From Streptomyces sp. NBC_00154 (GTDB taxonomy: Bacteria; Actinomycetota; Actinomycetes; Streptomycetales; Streptomycetaceae): a DNA stretch of 64,000 nucleotides. Where the stretch lies: positions 6,950,501 to 7,014,500 of the forward strand of contig NZ_JAPEMI010000001.1 of assembly GCF_026342835.1 (NCBI RefSeq), written 5' to 3'. Below the pieces are notes generated by a model, which did no database searches, was not told where the DNA came from, and saw only the letters and a list, made by a program, of their open reading frames with translations. A program made the position numbers and the translations under genes. Position 1 is the first letter of the stretch; each line of letters opens with the position of its first letter. Below, piece after piece: positions 48,763 to 58,040 of this stretch.

Positions 48763-48811
48763 GACCGGAAGCCTAGTGTTTCGTGATTCCGTCAGCGTTA
48801 CTTGATCTTGT

Positions 48812-49375
48812 GTGGCAGGGTCTCTTGGTGTGGAGATCTCCGTGGAACAGGCCGCCGAGTTGCGGGAGTTGTTGAACAGCCGGGACGTTCCTGCGGACAT
48901 CGCTACGCGGGGCCGGATCGTGCTGTGGTCGAGCGAGGGGCGTCGGCGCAAGGACATTGCCGAGCTGCTCGGGGTGTCACTGCCGACCGTGGACCGCTGG
49001 AAGACCCGCTATGCCGAGCACGGACTGGCCGGGCTGGAAGGGGAGCGTCCCGGTGGCGCACGGGAACAGGTACCGGCGCGGGTGCGGTCCCGGGTGATCG
49101 CGCTGACGCGCATGACGCCGCCGGACGGCACGGGGCTTTCGCACTGGTCCACACGGGAGTTGGCGAAGTACCTGGAGCGAACCGAGAACATCACCGTGTC
49201 CTGGCACTACATCGCGCGCGTCTGGCGCGAGGAAAGCCTGAAGCCGCACCGGTCCGGCACCTTCAAGATTTCCAAAGATCCCGCGTTCGCGGAGAAGGTG
49301 GCTGACGTGATCGGCCTGTATCTGGCCCCGCCGGGCGGCGCGGTAGTCCTCTCGATCGACGAGAAGACGCAGATC
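48812..49375 (+). pseudogene. IS630 transposase, 5' part (split by intron)
   Basis: From GTG 48812 the frame encodes 188 residues: a helix-turn-helix (RRKDIAELLGVSLPTVDRWK), a second DNA-binding part (LSHWSTRELAKYLERTENIT) and the first catalytic Asp in VVLSIDEKTQI. The intron begins right after the ATC of TQI. Unspliced translation adds only VCHER before a stop at 49393. Joined to 52886-53434 it gives a full 370-residue transposase. Confidence 0.88.
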
Positions 49376-49948
49376 GTGTGCCACGAACGCTGACGGAGGC
49401 GGTGATGTAACAGCTTCTGGAAGCGGTGCTGTGCAAGAGATGGAGGTAGGTCCTCCGGAGTCGCCCTGCAGGGGGAGGCTCCAAACCACCGCAGGCTGCG
49501 TCGGTTAAATGCCGGTCGTGGTGAGCGCTGCGGAAAAGGCGTGGCAGTGATCGCGTCAGGTATGGGTCAGGAAGGCGAGCGTGAGCGAACCGCTGATGAC
49601 GTGTCGTAATCTTTCTCATTGGCGTCGAAACCGGGGCATGATCTGGGCTCCGGGACAAGTCTGGGGGAAGCCTGTTGACTGCCCAGATGGCGTCCGGCAT
49701 GGAGGCGGCGCGAGCCTGGCCCGGGCTCTTGCGCGGAACGTGGGAACCTGTCGCCCCGATACTGCTGCCGGCCGGGTGGGCCGGTGGCGAGAGGGAGAAC
49801 CCCAAGCGGACAAAACCGCGAGGGGCCGAGTACCGATGCGGGGCACGGGGGCGGACCGTCTCGTAGTAGCGGCGAAATCCGGTAATGCGGATGGAGCGAA
49901 GGGGACGGGTCGTCCGGGTCTACTTGGTGGCCAACCGGAGCTCCCGGG

Positions 49949-50538
49949 ATGAACCAGACGAGCGGATCGAAGTCGTATCAGATCTCGAAACACCTAGTGT
50001 TCGAGGCGTACTTGAGGGTCAAGGCCAACAAGGGCGCGGCGGGCGTCGACGGCGAATCGATCGAGCAGTTCGAGGCGAACCTGAAGGGCAACCTCTACAA
50101 GCTGTGGAATCGCATGTCGTCAGGCTGTTACTTCCCGCCGCCGGTCAAGATGGTGGAGATCGATAAACCGGGAGGACGCGGAGTCAGGGTCCTCGGCGTG
50201 CCCACGGTCGCGGACAGAATCGCGCAAACGGTGGTGGCCATGGTGCTGGAGCCGCTGGTGGAACCTGTGTTCCACCCGGACTCCTACGGCTATCGGCCCC
50301 ACCGCAGTGCGCTGGATGCGATCGCAGCATGCAGAGAACGGTGCTGGAAGACGGACTGGGTGATCGATATGGACATCCGGGGCTTCTTCGACAACCTCGA
50401 TCATGATCTCGTCCTCAAGGCGGTCAAGCATCACACCGACCAGCGGTGGGTCCTGCTGTATGTGGAGCGATGGCTCAAGGCCCCGCTCCAGCGGCCGGAC
50501 GGCAGCCTGCTCGCCCGGGACCGCGGTAGCCCGCAGGG
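49949..50538 (+). pseudogene. ltrA: Intron reverse transcriptase-maturase, N-terminal part
   Basis: GGAG precedes ATG 49949. The frame has RT motifs: KANKGAAGVDG, LGVPTVADRIAQTVVAMVLE, GYRPHRSALDA and WVIDMDIRGFFDNLDHDLVL (first metal-binding Asp residues), then RGSPQG. It is cut there by IS4, where the frame ends a few codons later at 50551. Joined to 52130-52790 it gives 416 residues without a shift. Confidence 0.88.
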
Positions 50539-52119
50539 CAATGCCACTTAGATAAGCGGTCTGGTAATCGGTCGTCCACATATGCACAGGGACACGCCCG
50601 GGGTGTTTGTGGATGGTCAACTGATCCGGTTGCCGCACTTCCTTCCTGCCGGTGAACCGGTTATGTTCCTCGCTCATGGGCGGGGTGCGGGATAACGTGG
50701 TGCCGGTTTCTGGTGTGCGCTTGACCGACCGGGTGGGTGTCGGGGTTCTGACACGTTTGGTTCATCGGGACCTGGTCGATGAGGTACTCGCGGAGACGGG
50801 CCGTACAGAGAAACGGTCACGTTTGCTGCCGGCGCGTGTCGTCGTCTATTACGTGATGGCTCTGTGTCTGTTCTTCGGCGAGTCGTACGAGGAAGTGATG
50901 CGTCTTCTCGTCAACGGCCTACGTTTTCTGGGGACATGGCGGAAGGACTGGACGATTCCCACGACGGGTGCGATTTCCCAGGCGCGCCGGCGTCTGGGTT
51001 CGGAGCCGCTGCGGGTGCTGTTCGAGCGGGTGGCATTGCCCTGCGCGCAGCGGGGCACGCAGGGAGCGTGGATGGGTCGGTGGCGTCTGATGGCCATTGA
51101 CGGGTTCGTCCTGGATATTCCTGACACCCCAGCAAATGATGGGGAGTTCGGCCGGTCCGGGGGCACACGAAGTCCCGCACCTTTCCCCCAGGTGAAGATC
51201 GTGGGGCTGGGTGAATGCGGGACTCATGCTGTGGTGGCGGCCCGGCTGGGTCCCTGGCGCGTGGACGAAGGCGTTCTCGCCGGGGAACTCGTCGCCGATT
51301 TCGAACCAGGCATGCTGGTTACCGCCGACCGGGGATTTTACGCATATCGTCTGTGGGAAGCGGCCGCGGCAACCGGTGCTGATTTGCTGTGGCGCATGCC
51401 CGACGGCCCTCATCTGCCGGTAGTCCGGCCGCTGAAGGACGGATCCTATGAGTCGTTCCTGCTTGACCCGAAGGTCCGTCGGCGGCGCGCAGTCCAGCGT
51501 CACCGCGGGTCGGACAACATAGAGGAGCCGTCCGGGATTCCGGTCCGTGTCGTCGAATACGAAGTGACGAACCGCGAAGGTAGAGGAGAGATCTTCTGCC
51601 TGATCACCACCGTTATGGACCCGGACGAGGCTGGTGCCGCTGAACTCGCCGCTGCCTATGCCGAACGGTGGGAGTTCGAGTCCAGCCTTGACGAGATCAA
51701 GACCCACCAACGCGGCCGCGGCGGTGTATTGCGCTCGAAAACACCGGACATGGTCGAGCAGGAGATCTGGGCACTGCTCCTGACCCACTACGCGGTCCGG
51801 CACCTGATGTGTGAGGCAGCCGAACAGGCCGACATCGACCCGGACCGCCTATCGTTCATGCGGTCACTTCGTATCATCCGCCGCCAGATCACAGGCCAGG
51901 CGGGTTTTTCCCCTGACCGCCTCGCGAAGGCCCTTGAAGTCGCCCGCACGGAAATAATAGAAAGGCCCAACCCCCGTCGGAGACACCGCACCAGCCCACG
52001 AGCCGTAAAGCGTGTCCACGTCCACGCCTACAGAAAGAAGCAGCCCACCGAAACCATCATCCACCACCCCGACCCACCCCACATCAAAATCCTCGCCGTT
52101 TCCTAACTAAGTGGCATTG
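50539..52119 (+). mobile_element. Intact IS4-family insertion sequence
   Basis: The element is 1581 bp. Its ends share the perfect inverted repeat CAATGCCACTTAG (left 50539-50551, right 52107-52119). It is flanked by a 10-bp direct repeat GCCCGCAGGG at 50529-50538 and 52120-52129, a target duplication of the size usual for IS4. One complete transposase fills it. It split the intron reverse transcriptase at RGSPQG. Confidence 0.92.
50676..52106 (+). CDS. IS4-family transposase
   Basis: A 476-residue DDE transposase. The first Asp is in MAIDGFVLDIPDT, the second in VTADRGFYAY and the Glu in YAERWEFESSLDEIK, which matches the IS4 Y-(2)-R-(3)-E-(6)-K signature. The N-terminal 110 residues contain TIPTTGAISQARRRLGSEPL. 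The C-terminus (RLSFMRSLRIIRRQITGQAG) resembles the fragment at 46232-46381. ATG 50676 is used; GTG 50652 is an alternative. The gene is uninterrupted, so the element may be active. Confidence 0.9.
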   Translation: MGGVRDNVVPVSGVRLTDRVGVGVLTRLVHRDLVDEVLAETGRTEKRSRLLPARVVVYYVMALCLFFGESYEEVMRLLVNGLRFLGTWRKDWTIPTTGAISQARRRLGSEPLRVLFERVALPCAQRGTQGAWMGRWRLMAIDGFVLDIPDTPANDGEFGRSGGTRSPAPFPQVKIVGLGECGTHAVVAARLGPWRVDEGVLAGELVADFEPGMLVTADRGFYAYRLWEAAAATGADLLWRMPDGPHLPVVRPLKDGSYESFLLDPKVRRRRAVQRHRGSDNIEEPSGIPVRVVEYEVTNREGRGEIFCLITTVMDPDEAGAAELAAAYAERWEFESSLDEIKTHQRGRGGVLRSKTPDMVEQEIWALLLTHYAVRHLMCEAAEQADIDPDRLSFMRSLRIIRRQITGQAGFSPDRLAKALEVARTEIIERPNPRRRHRTSPRAVKRVHVHAYRKKQPTETIIHHPDPPHIKILAVS

Positions 52120-52129
52120 GCCCGCAGGG

Positions 52130-52790
52130 TTCAGCGGTCTCGCCCGTGTTGTCCAACCTGTTCATGCACTACGCGTTCGATACGTGGATGGCTCGGGAGT
52201 ACCCCGGCGTCCGGTTCGAACGGTACTGCGACGACGTGGTGGTCCACTGCCGCAACGAGGCCCAGGCGCACCAGGTGCGTCAGGCCATCGGCGGACGGCT
52301 GGCCGAATGCGGTGGTCTGGAGTTGCATCCGGACAAGACCCGCATCGTGTACTGCAAGGACCGGAACCGGCGTGGCTCGGCCGAGCACACCTCGTTCACG
52401 TTCCTGGGGTACGGGTTTCGCGTGCGAAGGCTTCGGACGAAGCGCGGAGATTACTTCTTCGGCTTCAACCCGGCCGTCAGCGACGAGGCCGCCAAGCAAA
52501 TCCGGATGCAGATTCGCCGTTGGCGGCTGCACCTGCGTAGTGACACGACCCTGGAGGAGCTCGCCCGGGAGATCAACCCGGTTGTGCGGGGCTGGATCAA
52601 CTACTTCGGGCGGTTCCACCCGTCGGCGTTGCTCTCCACTCTCAACCGCATCAACGACTATCTGGTGCGGTGGCTCGTCCGCAAGTACAAACGGTTCAAG
52701 CGGAAGCGAGCGAGAGCACGAGAGGCCCTGAGTCGTCACGCCAGGCGGTTCCCTGGACTCTTCGCTCACTGGAAACTCGTCAAACCGTAA
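52130..52790 (+). pseudogene. ltrA: Intron reverse transcriptase-maturase, C-terminal part
   Basis: The frame continues SAVSPVLSNLFMHYAFDTWM, the catalytic YCDDVVVHC motif, GLELHPDKTRIVY, FTFLGYGFRVRR and the maturase X domain ending GWINYFGRFHPSALLSTLNR. No HNH endonuclease domain follows. A start at about 52146 would give only this half, so retrotransposition in cis is very unlikely. Confidence 0.88.
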
Positions 52791-52811
52791 CCGTGCACGA
52801 CTGGACGATGG

Positions 52812-52885
52812 GAGCCGTGTAAGCCGAGAGGTTTACGCACGGTTCTGAGAGAGCTGGGGAGTGAAATCCTCCCCGGCTACTCACC
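52812..52885 (+). ncRNA. Group II intron domains V and VI
   Basis: Domain V (52812-52845, 34 bases) begins GAGCCGTG, pairs with CACGGTTC, and has a GAGA tetraloop within AAGCCGAGAGGTTT. The AGC catalytic triad is at 52813-52815. Domain VI follows with the helix AGCTGGGGAG/CTCCCCGGCT-like and a bulged A seven bases before the 3' splice site. Confidence 0.85.
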
Positions 52886-53434
52886 CAGGCGCTGGACCGG
52901 ACCCAGCCGGTGCTGCCGGTCGCCTTCGCGGCGAGCGAGAAGCGCACCGCCGACTACGTCCGGCACGGCACCACGAACCTGTTCGCCGCCCTGAACGTCA
53001 CTACTGGTGAAGTGCTCGGCGAGTGCAGGCCGACCCGGAACGGCAAGGATTTCCTGGCCTTCTTGAAGAAGGCGGTGAAACCGCACGCCGGGAAGGACAT
53101 CCATGTCGTCCTGGACAACCTCTCGACGCACACCACCCCGGAGGTCAAGGAGTGGCTGGTCAAGAACCCGCACGTCCACTTCCATTTCACTCCCGTCGGC
53201 TCCTCGTGGCTGAACCAGATCGAGATCTGGTTCGGAATCCTGACCCGGCAGTCCATCCGCCGCGGCACGTTCTCCAGCGTCAACGTCCTGATCAAACAGA
53301 TCCGCGACTACATCAACTCCTGGAACACGACAGCGAAACCGTTCACTTGGACCGCGACCGCCGGCGAGGTCCTCGCGAAGGTCCGACTCGTCGCGACCAA
53401 CGTGAAGAAACTCGTTAATAACAACTCGAACTGA
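52886..53434 (+). pseudogene. IS630 transposase, 3' part (split by intron)
   Basis: The frame resumes as QALDRTQPVLPVAF and carries the second catalytic Asp in HVVLDNLSTHTTPE and the Glu in GSSWLNQIEIWFGILTRQ. The C-terminus is KKLVNNNSN. No start codon with a ribosome-binding site precedes it. It can be expressed only if the intron splices. Confidence 0.88.
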
Positions 53435-53459
53435 CATGAACAGGATCACGAGACACTAG

Positions 53460-53775
53460 AGGGGAAGTCGTCAACGCGACTGGCCGACGACGGATTTGGA
53501 GTGGCTGGGCACCAACAGGCCCTGACGTGCCGGATCGGGTTGCTGGCTGGGGCATCTCCACGCCGGTGGGCCCGTCGTGTGCGCGGCTCCGCTCACGGCG
53601 AGGGGTGGCAGGCTCCGTTCCGGGTGGTGCGGCCTGAGTGGGGAGTTTCGCGGATCCCCATCAGTAGCGTGGTGACGGCGTTCACCACGCAATGCCGGGC
53701 ATCGTTCATCTCCACAACCTCGCCCTCAACGGATATCTTCAGCCCCGTACGGGAGAACACTTTCGAGGGGGAGCC
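53460..53775. other. Intergenic region right of the IS630 element
   Basis: 316 bases with no gene. The first bases are the likely original upstream sequence of the HAD gene before the insertion. GAGGGGGAG before 53776 is a ribosome-binding site. Confidence 0.4.
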
Positions 53776-54252
53776 ATGACCATCCGGGCATCGCTGCACG
53801 CGGCCCATGTCTACATGATCCTGGGCGTCGTTTCCGGGCTCTACTACCGAGAGCTCACCAAACACAACGGGTTCGACGGGGAGACCCAACTGTCGGTAGT
53901 CCACACCCATTTGCTGGCCCTCGGTATGCTGGCCTTCCTCATCGTCCTTGCGCTCGACAAGCTGTTCACCCTGTCCGGCAGCCGGCACTTCACCTACTTC
54001 TTCGCCTTCTACAACGCAGGCATCGCGATCACCGTGGGCTCCATGGTCTTCCGCGGCACGCAGACCGTCCTCGGCCACCCCGTCCCCGAAGCGGTCTCCT
54101 GGATCGCAGGCCTGGGTCACACGGTCCTCACCGTCGGTCTGATCCTCCTGTTCACCCTGCTCGGCAAGCGCGTCACCAATAGGCGCAACACCTCAGAGAG
54201 CGCCCCAGGAGATGGCCTGTCGGCCGATCTGGAGAAGGGCAACGCGTTGTAG
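53776..54252 (+). CDS. DUF2871 membrane protein
   Basis: A 158-residue protein with four hydrophobic helices (HVYMILGVVSGLYYRELTK, HTHLLALGMLAFLIVLALDK, YFFAFYNAGIAITVGSMVF, GLGHTVLTVGLILLFTLLGK). Conserved histidines in HVYM, VHTHLLALG and GLGH give the family pattern and could bind heme or metal. The family has no assigned function. GAGGGGGAG precedes the ATG. It is monocistronic and ends 281 bases before the convergent AraC-type gene. Confidence 0.8.
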   Translation: MTIRASLHAAHVYMILGVVSGLYYRELTKHNGFDGETQLSVVHTHLLALGMLAFLIVLALDKLFTLSGSRHFTYFFAFYNAGIAITVGSMVFRGTQTVLGHPVPEAVSWIAGLGHTVLTVGLILLFTLLGKRVTNRRNTSESAPGDGLSADLEKGNAL

Positions 54253-54533
54253 TAGGCGACAGCCGAGAGCAGTTGTCGATTGGTTCTGCAGAGCAGACGC
54301 CGGTCTGATGACGTCGAGGTGTTGCTGAGTTCCGTCTCTTCCACGCTCAGGCCGCCGACGCGACCGAGCATCGTGTACGCGGTCCGTCAAGGCCTGTGCC
54401 GCTCGGGCACATCCCGCCATGGCGCGCCGGTTTGCGCCCGCGGCCAGACCCCGTCGAAGAAGTCCCGGGATCGTTCCATGAGTTGACCACCGTCTCCAGC
54501 GCGCGGCGGCCCAGGGCCGCCGCGCGCCACCGC

Positions 54534-55399
54534 TCAGACCGCAGTCCGCTCCACGGGGATCCACAGTTCCGCGTCCGCCTGTGACCCGTCCTGCGACAGC
54601 CGGGTCCGCAGGATCTCGGGCCCCGGCCGGCTCCGGTACGGATTGGACGGGAACCACTGCGTGAACACGTCCCTCCACAGGTACTGGAGCGCCTGCGGAA
54701 ACGGCCCGGAGTTCTCGAAGACGGCCCACGCCCCGGCCGGACAGTGAGCGCGTCCATGCCCTCGGGCACGGCGGCGCGGGTCACCACGCCGTGGTAGTAG
54801 TCGAGTTCGGTGCCCTCGGCGCGGCTGTCGTCCAGATTGTCACTCGCCGAGATGATCCCCTTCGGATCCTGGTCGGACAGGCTCTGGATGCGCTGCAGTG
54901 TCTCCTGGCCGATGCCCCGGATGAAGGCGGCGATGGCCGGGTTCACCCCCTCGTGCACGAGGGGGACACGCGCCTTCCTGCCGACCACACGGAATTCCTC
55001 CTTCTCCACGACCCTGTACCGCATGCTGCTGTTCCCTTCGACGATGAGGCGGAAGGACATCCGTGGCTGGGACTGCAGACTCGCACCGACCCGCCTGACC
55101 TCGCCGGGACCGACGCCGTGCATCGCGCGGAACGCACGCGCGAACGCCTCCCCCGAGGTGTAGCCGTAACGCACCGCGACCTCCAGCAACGTCCGCTCCC
55201 CGGCCAGCACTTCGGCACCCGCGACCGTCAGCCGCCTGCGCCGGATGTACTCCGACAACGGAATCCCCGCCAGCGCGGAGAACAGCCGCCGGAAGTGGTA
55301 CTCCGACGTCACCGCGATCCGCGCCAGGTCGGACACCTCGATCCGCTGATCAAGGTGGCACTCGATGTGCTCCATGGCCTGGTTCAGCCGCTCCAGCAC
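54534..55399 (-). pseudogene. AraC/GyrI-type regulator, frameshifted near base 54742
   Basis: The N-terminal AraC domain is intact (two helix-turn-helix units: RIEVSDLARIAVTSEYHFRR and RTLLEVAVRYGYTSGEAFAR). A GyrI-like ligand-binding domain follows (MRYRVVEKEEFRVVGRKARV). At about 54738-54746 one C appears to be missing: the frame before reads MDALTVRPGR, while the next frame gives PAGAWAVFENSGPFPQALQY through DAELWIPVERTAV and stops at 54534. Read without the shift the frame runs to 54347 with no resemblance to the family. GTG 55399 follows AAGGAGG. Confidence 0.78.
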
Positions 55400-56169
55400 C
55401 CCGGCCTCCTTCCCTTTCGATCACTCACGCTAGGAAGGACCCACCTTGCCGGACCCGACATCCTGTGCCCGGTCCGGTCGGGTACGACAGGACCCCGACG
55501 ATCGCGCGCACCACACCTGTATCAACCGCAAGGACGGACACCGGCGCCGTGATCGCATCTCAACCACGGCCTGGAAGGCTTCATTCTTGATGACGGTGAT
55601 GAAAACGCCGGTTGTGCGCGTTTTGATGACCACTGGCTTCAGGACCTCTTGCCTCAGGCGCTCGGGCAACTGCTCCGCCTGCCACTCGCGTTCAGCTCCG
55701 GCAACAATCTCGGCCTGATCCTCTGGTCTTTCCTGCCGTACTTCGTCACCGTGATGACGATGACGAGGGCGAAGCACATCGATGCGCCAGACGAAGGAGC
55801 GATGGAGGGCTGAGGGGCGGCTCCGCCCGAACTGTGAAGCATTGTGCCTGTTACCCGATTTATGCGACCGGTGGTGGGGCGTGGGGTGGTGCGGCGCGGT
55901 GTACGGAGGGGCCGGAAAGGGCTTGCTGGCGCGGGTGGCCGGGGTGGTTGCCGTACTCAGCGAATGTCAGGGCCACGCTCATACGGGGTCTGTGACCGTT
56001 ACAGTCATCGGTTACGGAAATATCCGCATTTTGTAACGCAGGCCGAAGCCGCCTTCGACAGGCGGGCGGGTGGTTCAGAGTGTGGGTCCTCGGCTTGTTG
56101 AGCCGGGACCCGCACCGCGCAGCATGGCTCTGACCTGGGCCTGGGCGCCTCTACTTGAGGGGACATCAC
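55400..56169. other. Intergenic region with possible gene remnant
   Basis: 770 bases. An 85-residue frame without a start codon at 55556-55813 (plus) reads HLNHGLEGFILDDGDENAGC and LGLILWSFLPYFVTVMTM; it looks protein-like and may be a remnant. No other gene was accepted. Confidence 0.3.
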
Positions 56170-56733
56170 GTGTCTGCTTCTCGTACTGTCCGTCGTCTCG
56201 TCGCTACCGGTCTGGCGGCCGGTTCCGTTGTCGCCGTCGTGGCGATGCCGGCATCCGCCGACGACGGCCACAACCGTGGCCGTCACCACCAGTCGTACTC
56301 GCGTGTGGTGCTCGGCAGCATCCAGTACGACAGCCCGGGCCGTGACGACTACTCCAACCGTTCGCTGAACGGGGAATGGGTCGAGGTCACCAACACCGGT
56401 TACCGGCCGGTGAATCTGAACGGATGGACACTCTCGGACCGGGACGGCAACCGTTACCGCTTCGACGACCTCCGTCTGGCCGGCCGGGCCACCGTCCGCG
56501 TCCACACCGGACGCGGCTACGACACCCGCACCGACGTCTACCAGGACCGCCGCACCGACTACGTCTGGAGCAACTACTCCGACACGGCCACCCTGCGCGA
56601 CAATTACGGCCGGACCGTCGACACCGAGTCCTGGGGCCGTGACCGCGACCACCGCAACCACGACCGCGACCACGACCGCGACCGCGACCGCGACCGCGAC
56701 CACCACAACAACGACCGCGGACACCGCCGCTGA
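56170..56733 (+). CDS. Secreted lamin-tail-domain protein
   Basis: A 187-residue exported protein. Start GTG 56170 follows GAGGGG (56157-56162); TTG 56155 would be upstream of that site. After a signal peptide ending near ASADDG, residues about 48-150 form a lamin-tail (LTD) Ig-like fold: LNGEWVEVTNTGYRPVNLNG, WTLSDRDGNRYRF and DTATLRDNYGRTVDTESWG. The last 30 residues are an Asp/Arg/His tract (DRDHDRDRDRDRDH) encoded by repeated CGCGAC units. LTD domains are found in bacterial surface and nuclease proteins; the partner is unknown. Confidence 0.82.
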   Translation: MSASRTVRRLVATGLAAGSVVAVVAMPASADDGHNRGRHHQSYSRVVLGSIQYDSPGRDDYSNRSLNGEWVEVTNTGYRPVNLNGWTLSDRDGNRYRFDDLRLAGRATVRVHTGRGYDTRTDVYQDRRTDYVWSNYSDTATLRDNYGRTVDTESWGRDRDHRNHDRDHDRDRDRDRDHHNNDRGHRR

Positions 56734-57049
56734 CCTGACCCCCACCCGCCACTGACCGCGGACACCCTCTCGGAACCGCTGCGTGCCGCCACCCCCCGCC
56801 CCCGAAGTGGCGGCACGCAGCTCGCGCGCTCACCGGCCTCCCCCGGATGCAGGCTCGCCGAGGCGTCACGACCTGCACACGCAGAAGGGCCTTGGTCCGG
56901 AAGAACCAGCGCCCCGGCGCGTACATCTGGCGATCGGATCACCCCTGGTGCGGGCCATGAGGACCTCCTCCTCGATCAGGAGTTGCACCGGTCGTTGGGT
57001 AATCGCATTGTTGAAGATTCGCCCACCGGTGAATCGGGTTGTCTCGCTA
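56734..57049. other. Intergenic region
   Basis: 316 bases between convergent genes. GC-rich inverted repeats are likely, but I did not find one long perfect stem. No gene was accepted. Confidence 0.3.
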
Positions 57050-57811
57050 TCAGCCGCGTTCGAAGCTGTGCGAGTGACCGATGACGGAGAAGCCGCGGCG
57101 CTCGTACCAGCGGCGTGGCCAGCCCGTCGCATCGGCGGTCAGGAACCGCGTACCGCAGTGCTCGTCGGCGGCCAGGCGCAAGGCGCTGGTCAGGACGGCG
57201 TCGGCATGACCGCGCCTGAGGTGAGCCTCCGAGGTGATCAGGTCCTCGATCTGGGCTGTGCCGGTTGCCGGGTCCAGATAGAGGTCGGCCCATGAGGCGA
57301 CCTCGCCCTCCTCCGTGCGGGTACCGATGAAATGAACGCCATCGGCACCGCGGCGGCGGGCCTCGCGTCGGTCGACAAGGTGGCGTACGACGTCGTCGTC
57401 GACGTCCGGAAGGAGCCCCTGCCAGCGCCGGGTGAGTGGGAGACGGATCTCGTCCAGGTCCACCTCCTCCGCGAGTCCGCCGACCGGTACGGGACCTGCG
57501 TGCAGCATGACCAGATGGCTGGAGTGGGTGTAGCCGGCCCGGATCAGCGGCTCTGTGCACTCCGTTCCGACTTCCTCGTCAAATATGGAGATCCGTCGGT
57601 GTGGCAGATGCCTCAGTGCCTCCTCCGCGATGGCAGCAAGCGCCTCGGAGTCGACGGCCGTGTCGATGATGACCTGGTTGTTCGCGCGGGAATGTGCGAA
57701 GGCGTCGTCATATACGGCGAACCCGCCGGGGAGGTCAACGGTGCGCGCGGCCTGGCGGCGTGCGAAGGCCGACAGGAAGGTCTTGATCCGCTGTCGTTCT
57801 GAGCTCGGCAT
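57050..57811 (-). CDS. GNAT-family N-acetyltransferase
   Basis: A 253-residue protein. The C-terminal half has the GNAT fold: EVASWADLYLDPATGTAQIE, then LRRGHADAVLTSALRLAADE (motif A, with R-R-G-H-A binding the pyrophosphate of acetyl-CoA) and WPRRWYERRGFSVIGHSHSF. The N-terminal half (DLPGGFAVYDDAFAHSRANN) may be a second, degenerate GNAT-like domain. The substrate is unknown. It starts 150 bases before the first VOC promoter and is transcribed away from it. Confidence 0.82.
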   Translation of the reverse strand: MPSSERQRIKTFLSAFARRQAARTVDLPGGFAVYDDAFAHSRANNQVIIDTAVDSEALAAIAEEALRHLPHRRISIFDEEVGTECTEPLIRAGYTHSSHLVMLHAGPVPVGGLAEEVDLDEIRLPLTRRWQGLLPDVDDDVVRHLVDRREARRRGADGVHFIGTRTEEGEVASWADLYLDPATGTAQIEDLITSEAHLRRGHADAVLTSALRLAADEHCGTRFLTADATGWPRRWYERRGFSVIGHSHSFERG

Positions 57812-57963
57812 GGGGGGAGCCTAGGGGCTGCCTCTGCAGGGACAAGCCGAGCTGGGCTCCGCTGGTGGCGGCGGAGGAGGAGGCGCTGTCCCGGCTCGTG
57901 AGCCCCTGGGAGACGGTCGAGGAGATCGAGGGCGACGCACGGGCGGCGGCGGGGGTGCGACTT

Positions 57964-58040
57964 TGTGTGGCGAATCAGGTGGCCGGATCGATCAGGAATC
58001 GAGAAGCGTGGGTCACGGAGCCGCGCCTAGCATGACAGTC
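57964..58040 (+). promoter_or_regulatory. Promoter of VOC gene 1, leaderless type
   Basis: This stretch aligns without gaps with 59089-59165 before VOC gene 2; I count 61 identities over 81 bases. The best blocks are TGTGTGGC, CAGGTG, TCAGGAATCNAGAAGC and CTAGC. TAGCAT (58028-58033) is a -10 box, and ATG 58041 follows 7 bases later, where transcription should begin. There is no -35 consensus, so an activator such as the AraC protein at 58696 is expected. Confidence 0.6.

Larger units (their letters stand above)
49376..52885 (+). mobile_element. Group II intron, interrupted by IS4
   Basis: The 5' end is GTGTG and the 3' end closes with a domain VI helix and CTACTCACC. A 34-base domain V is present at 52812-52845. 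Removing it restores DEKTQI-QALDR in the host transposase exactly, so the borders are right to within one base. GATCTG at 49640-49645, 264 bases into the intron, is complementary to the last six exon bases CAGATC (49370-49375) and is the probable EBS1-IBS1 pair. Without the IS4 element and its target duplication the intron is 1919 bp, a normal length. It carries a reverse transcriptase-maturase gene. Confidence 0.88.
48776..53456 (+). mobile_element. IS630-family element carrying a group II intron and an IS4 element
   Basis: The ends carry inverted repeats: GTGTTTCGTGAT at the left from 48776, and its near-complement ATCACGAGACAC at the right ending at 53456. Both are flanked by TA (48774-48775 and 53457-53458), the IS630/Tc1 target. 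The total is 4681 bp. Taking out the intron (3510 bp) leaves about 1171 bp, the usual IS630 size. The transposase is split in two by the intron. Confidence 0.85.

Noticed and set aside
56640..56710. CRISPR-like repeated CGCGAC units
   Set aside because: They are in-frame codons for an Asp/Arg/His tail, without spacers.
57840..57960. Gene upstream of VOC 1 (frame reading APLVAAEEEALSRLVSPWE)
   Set aside because: It lacks a start and known homologues, and its end coincides with the conserved promoter.
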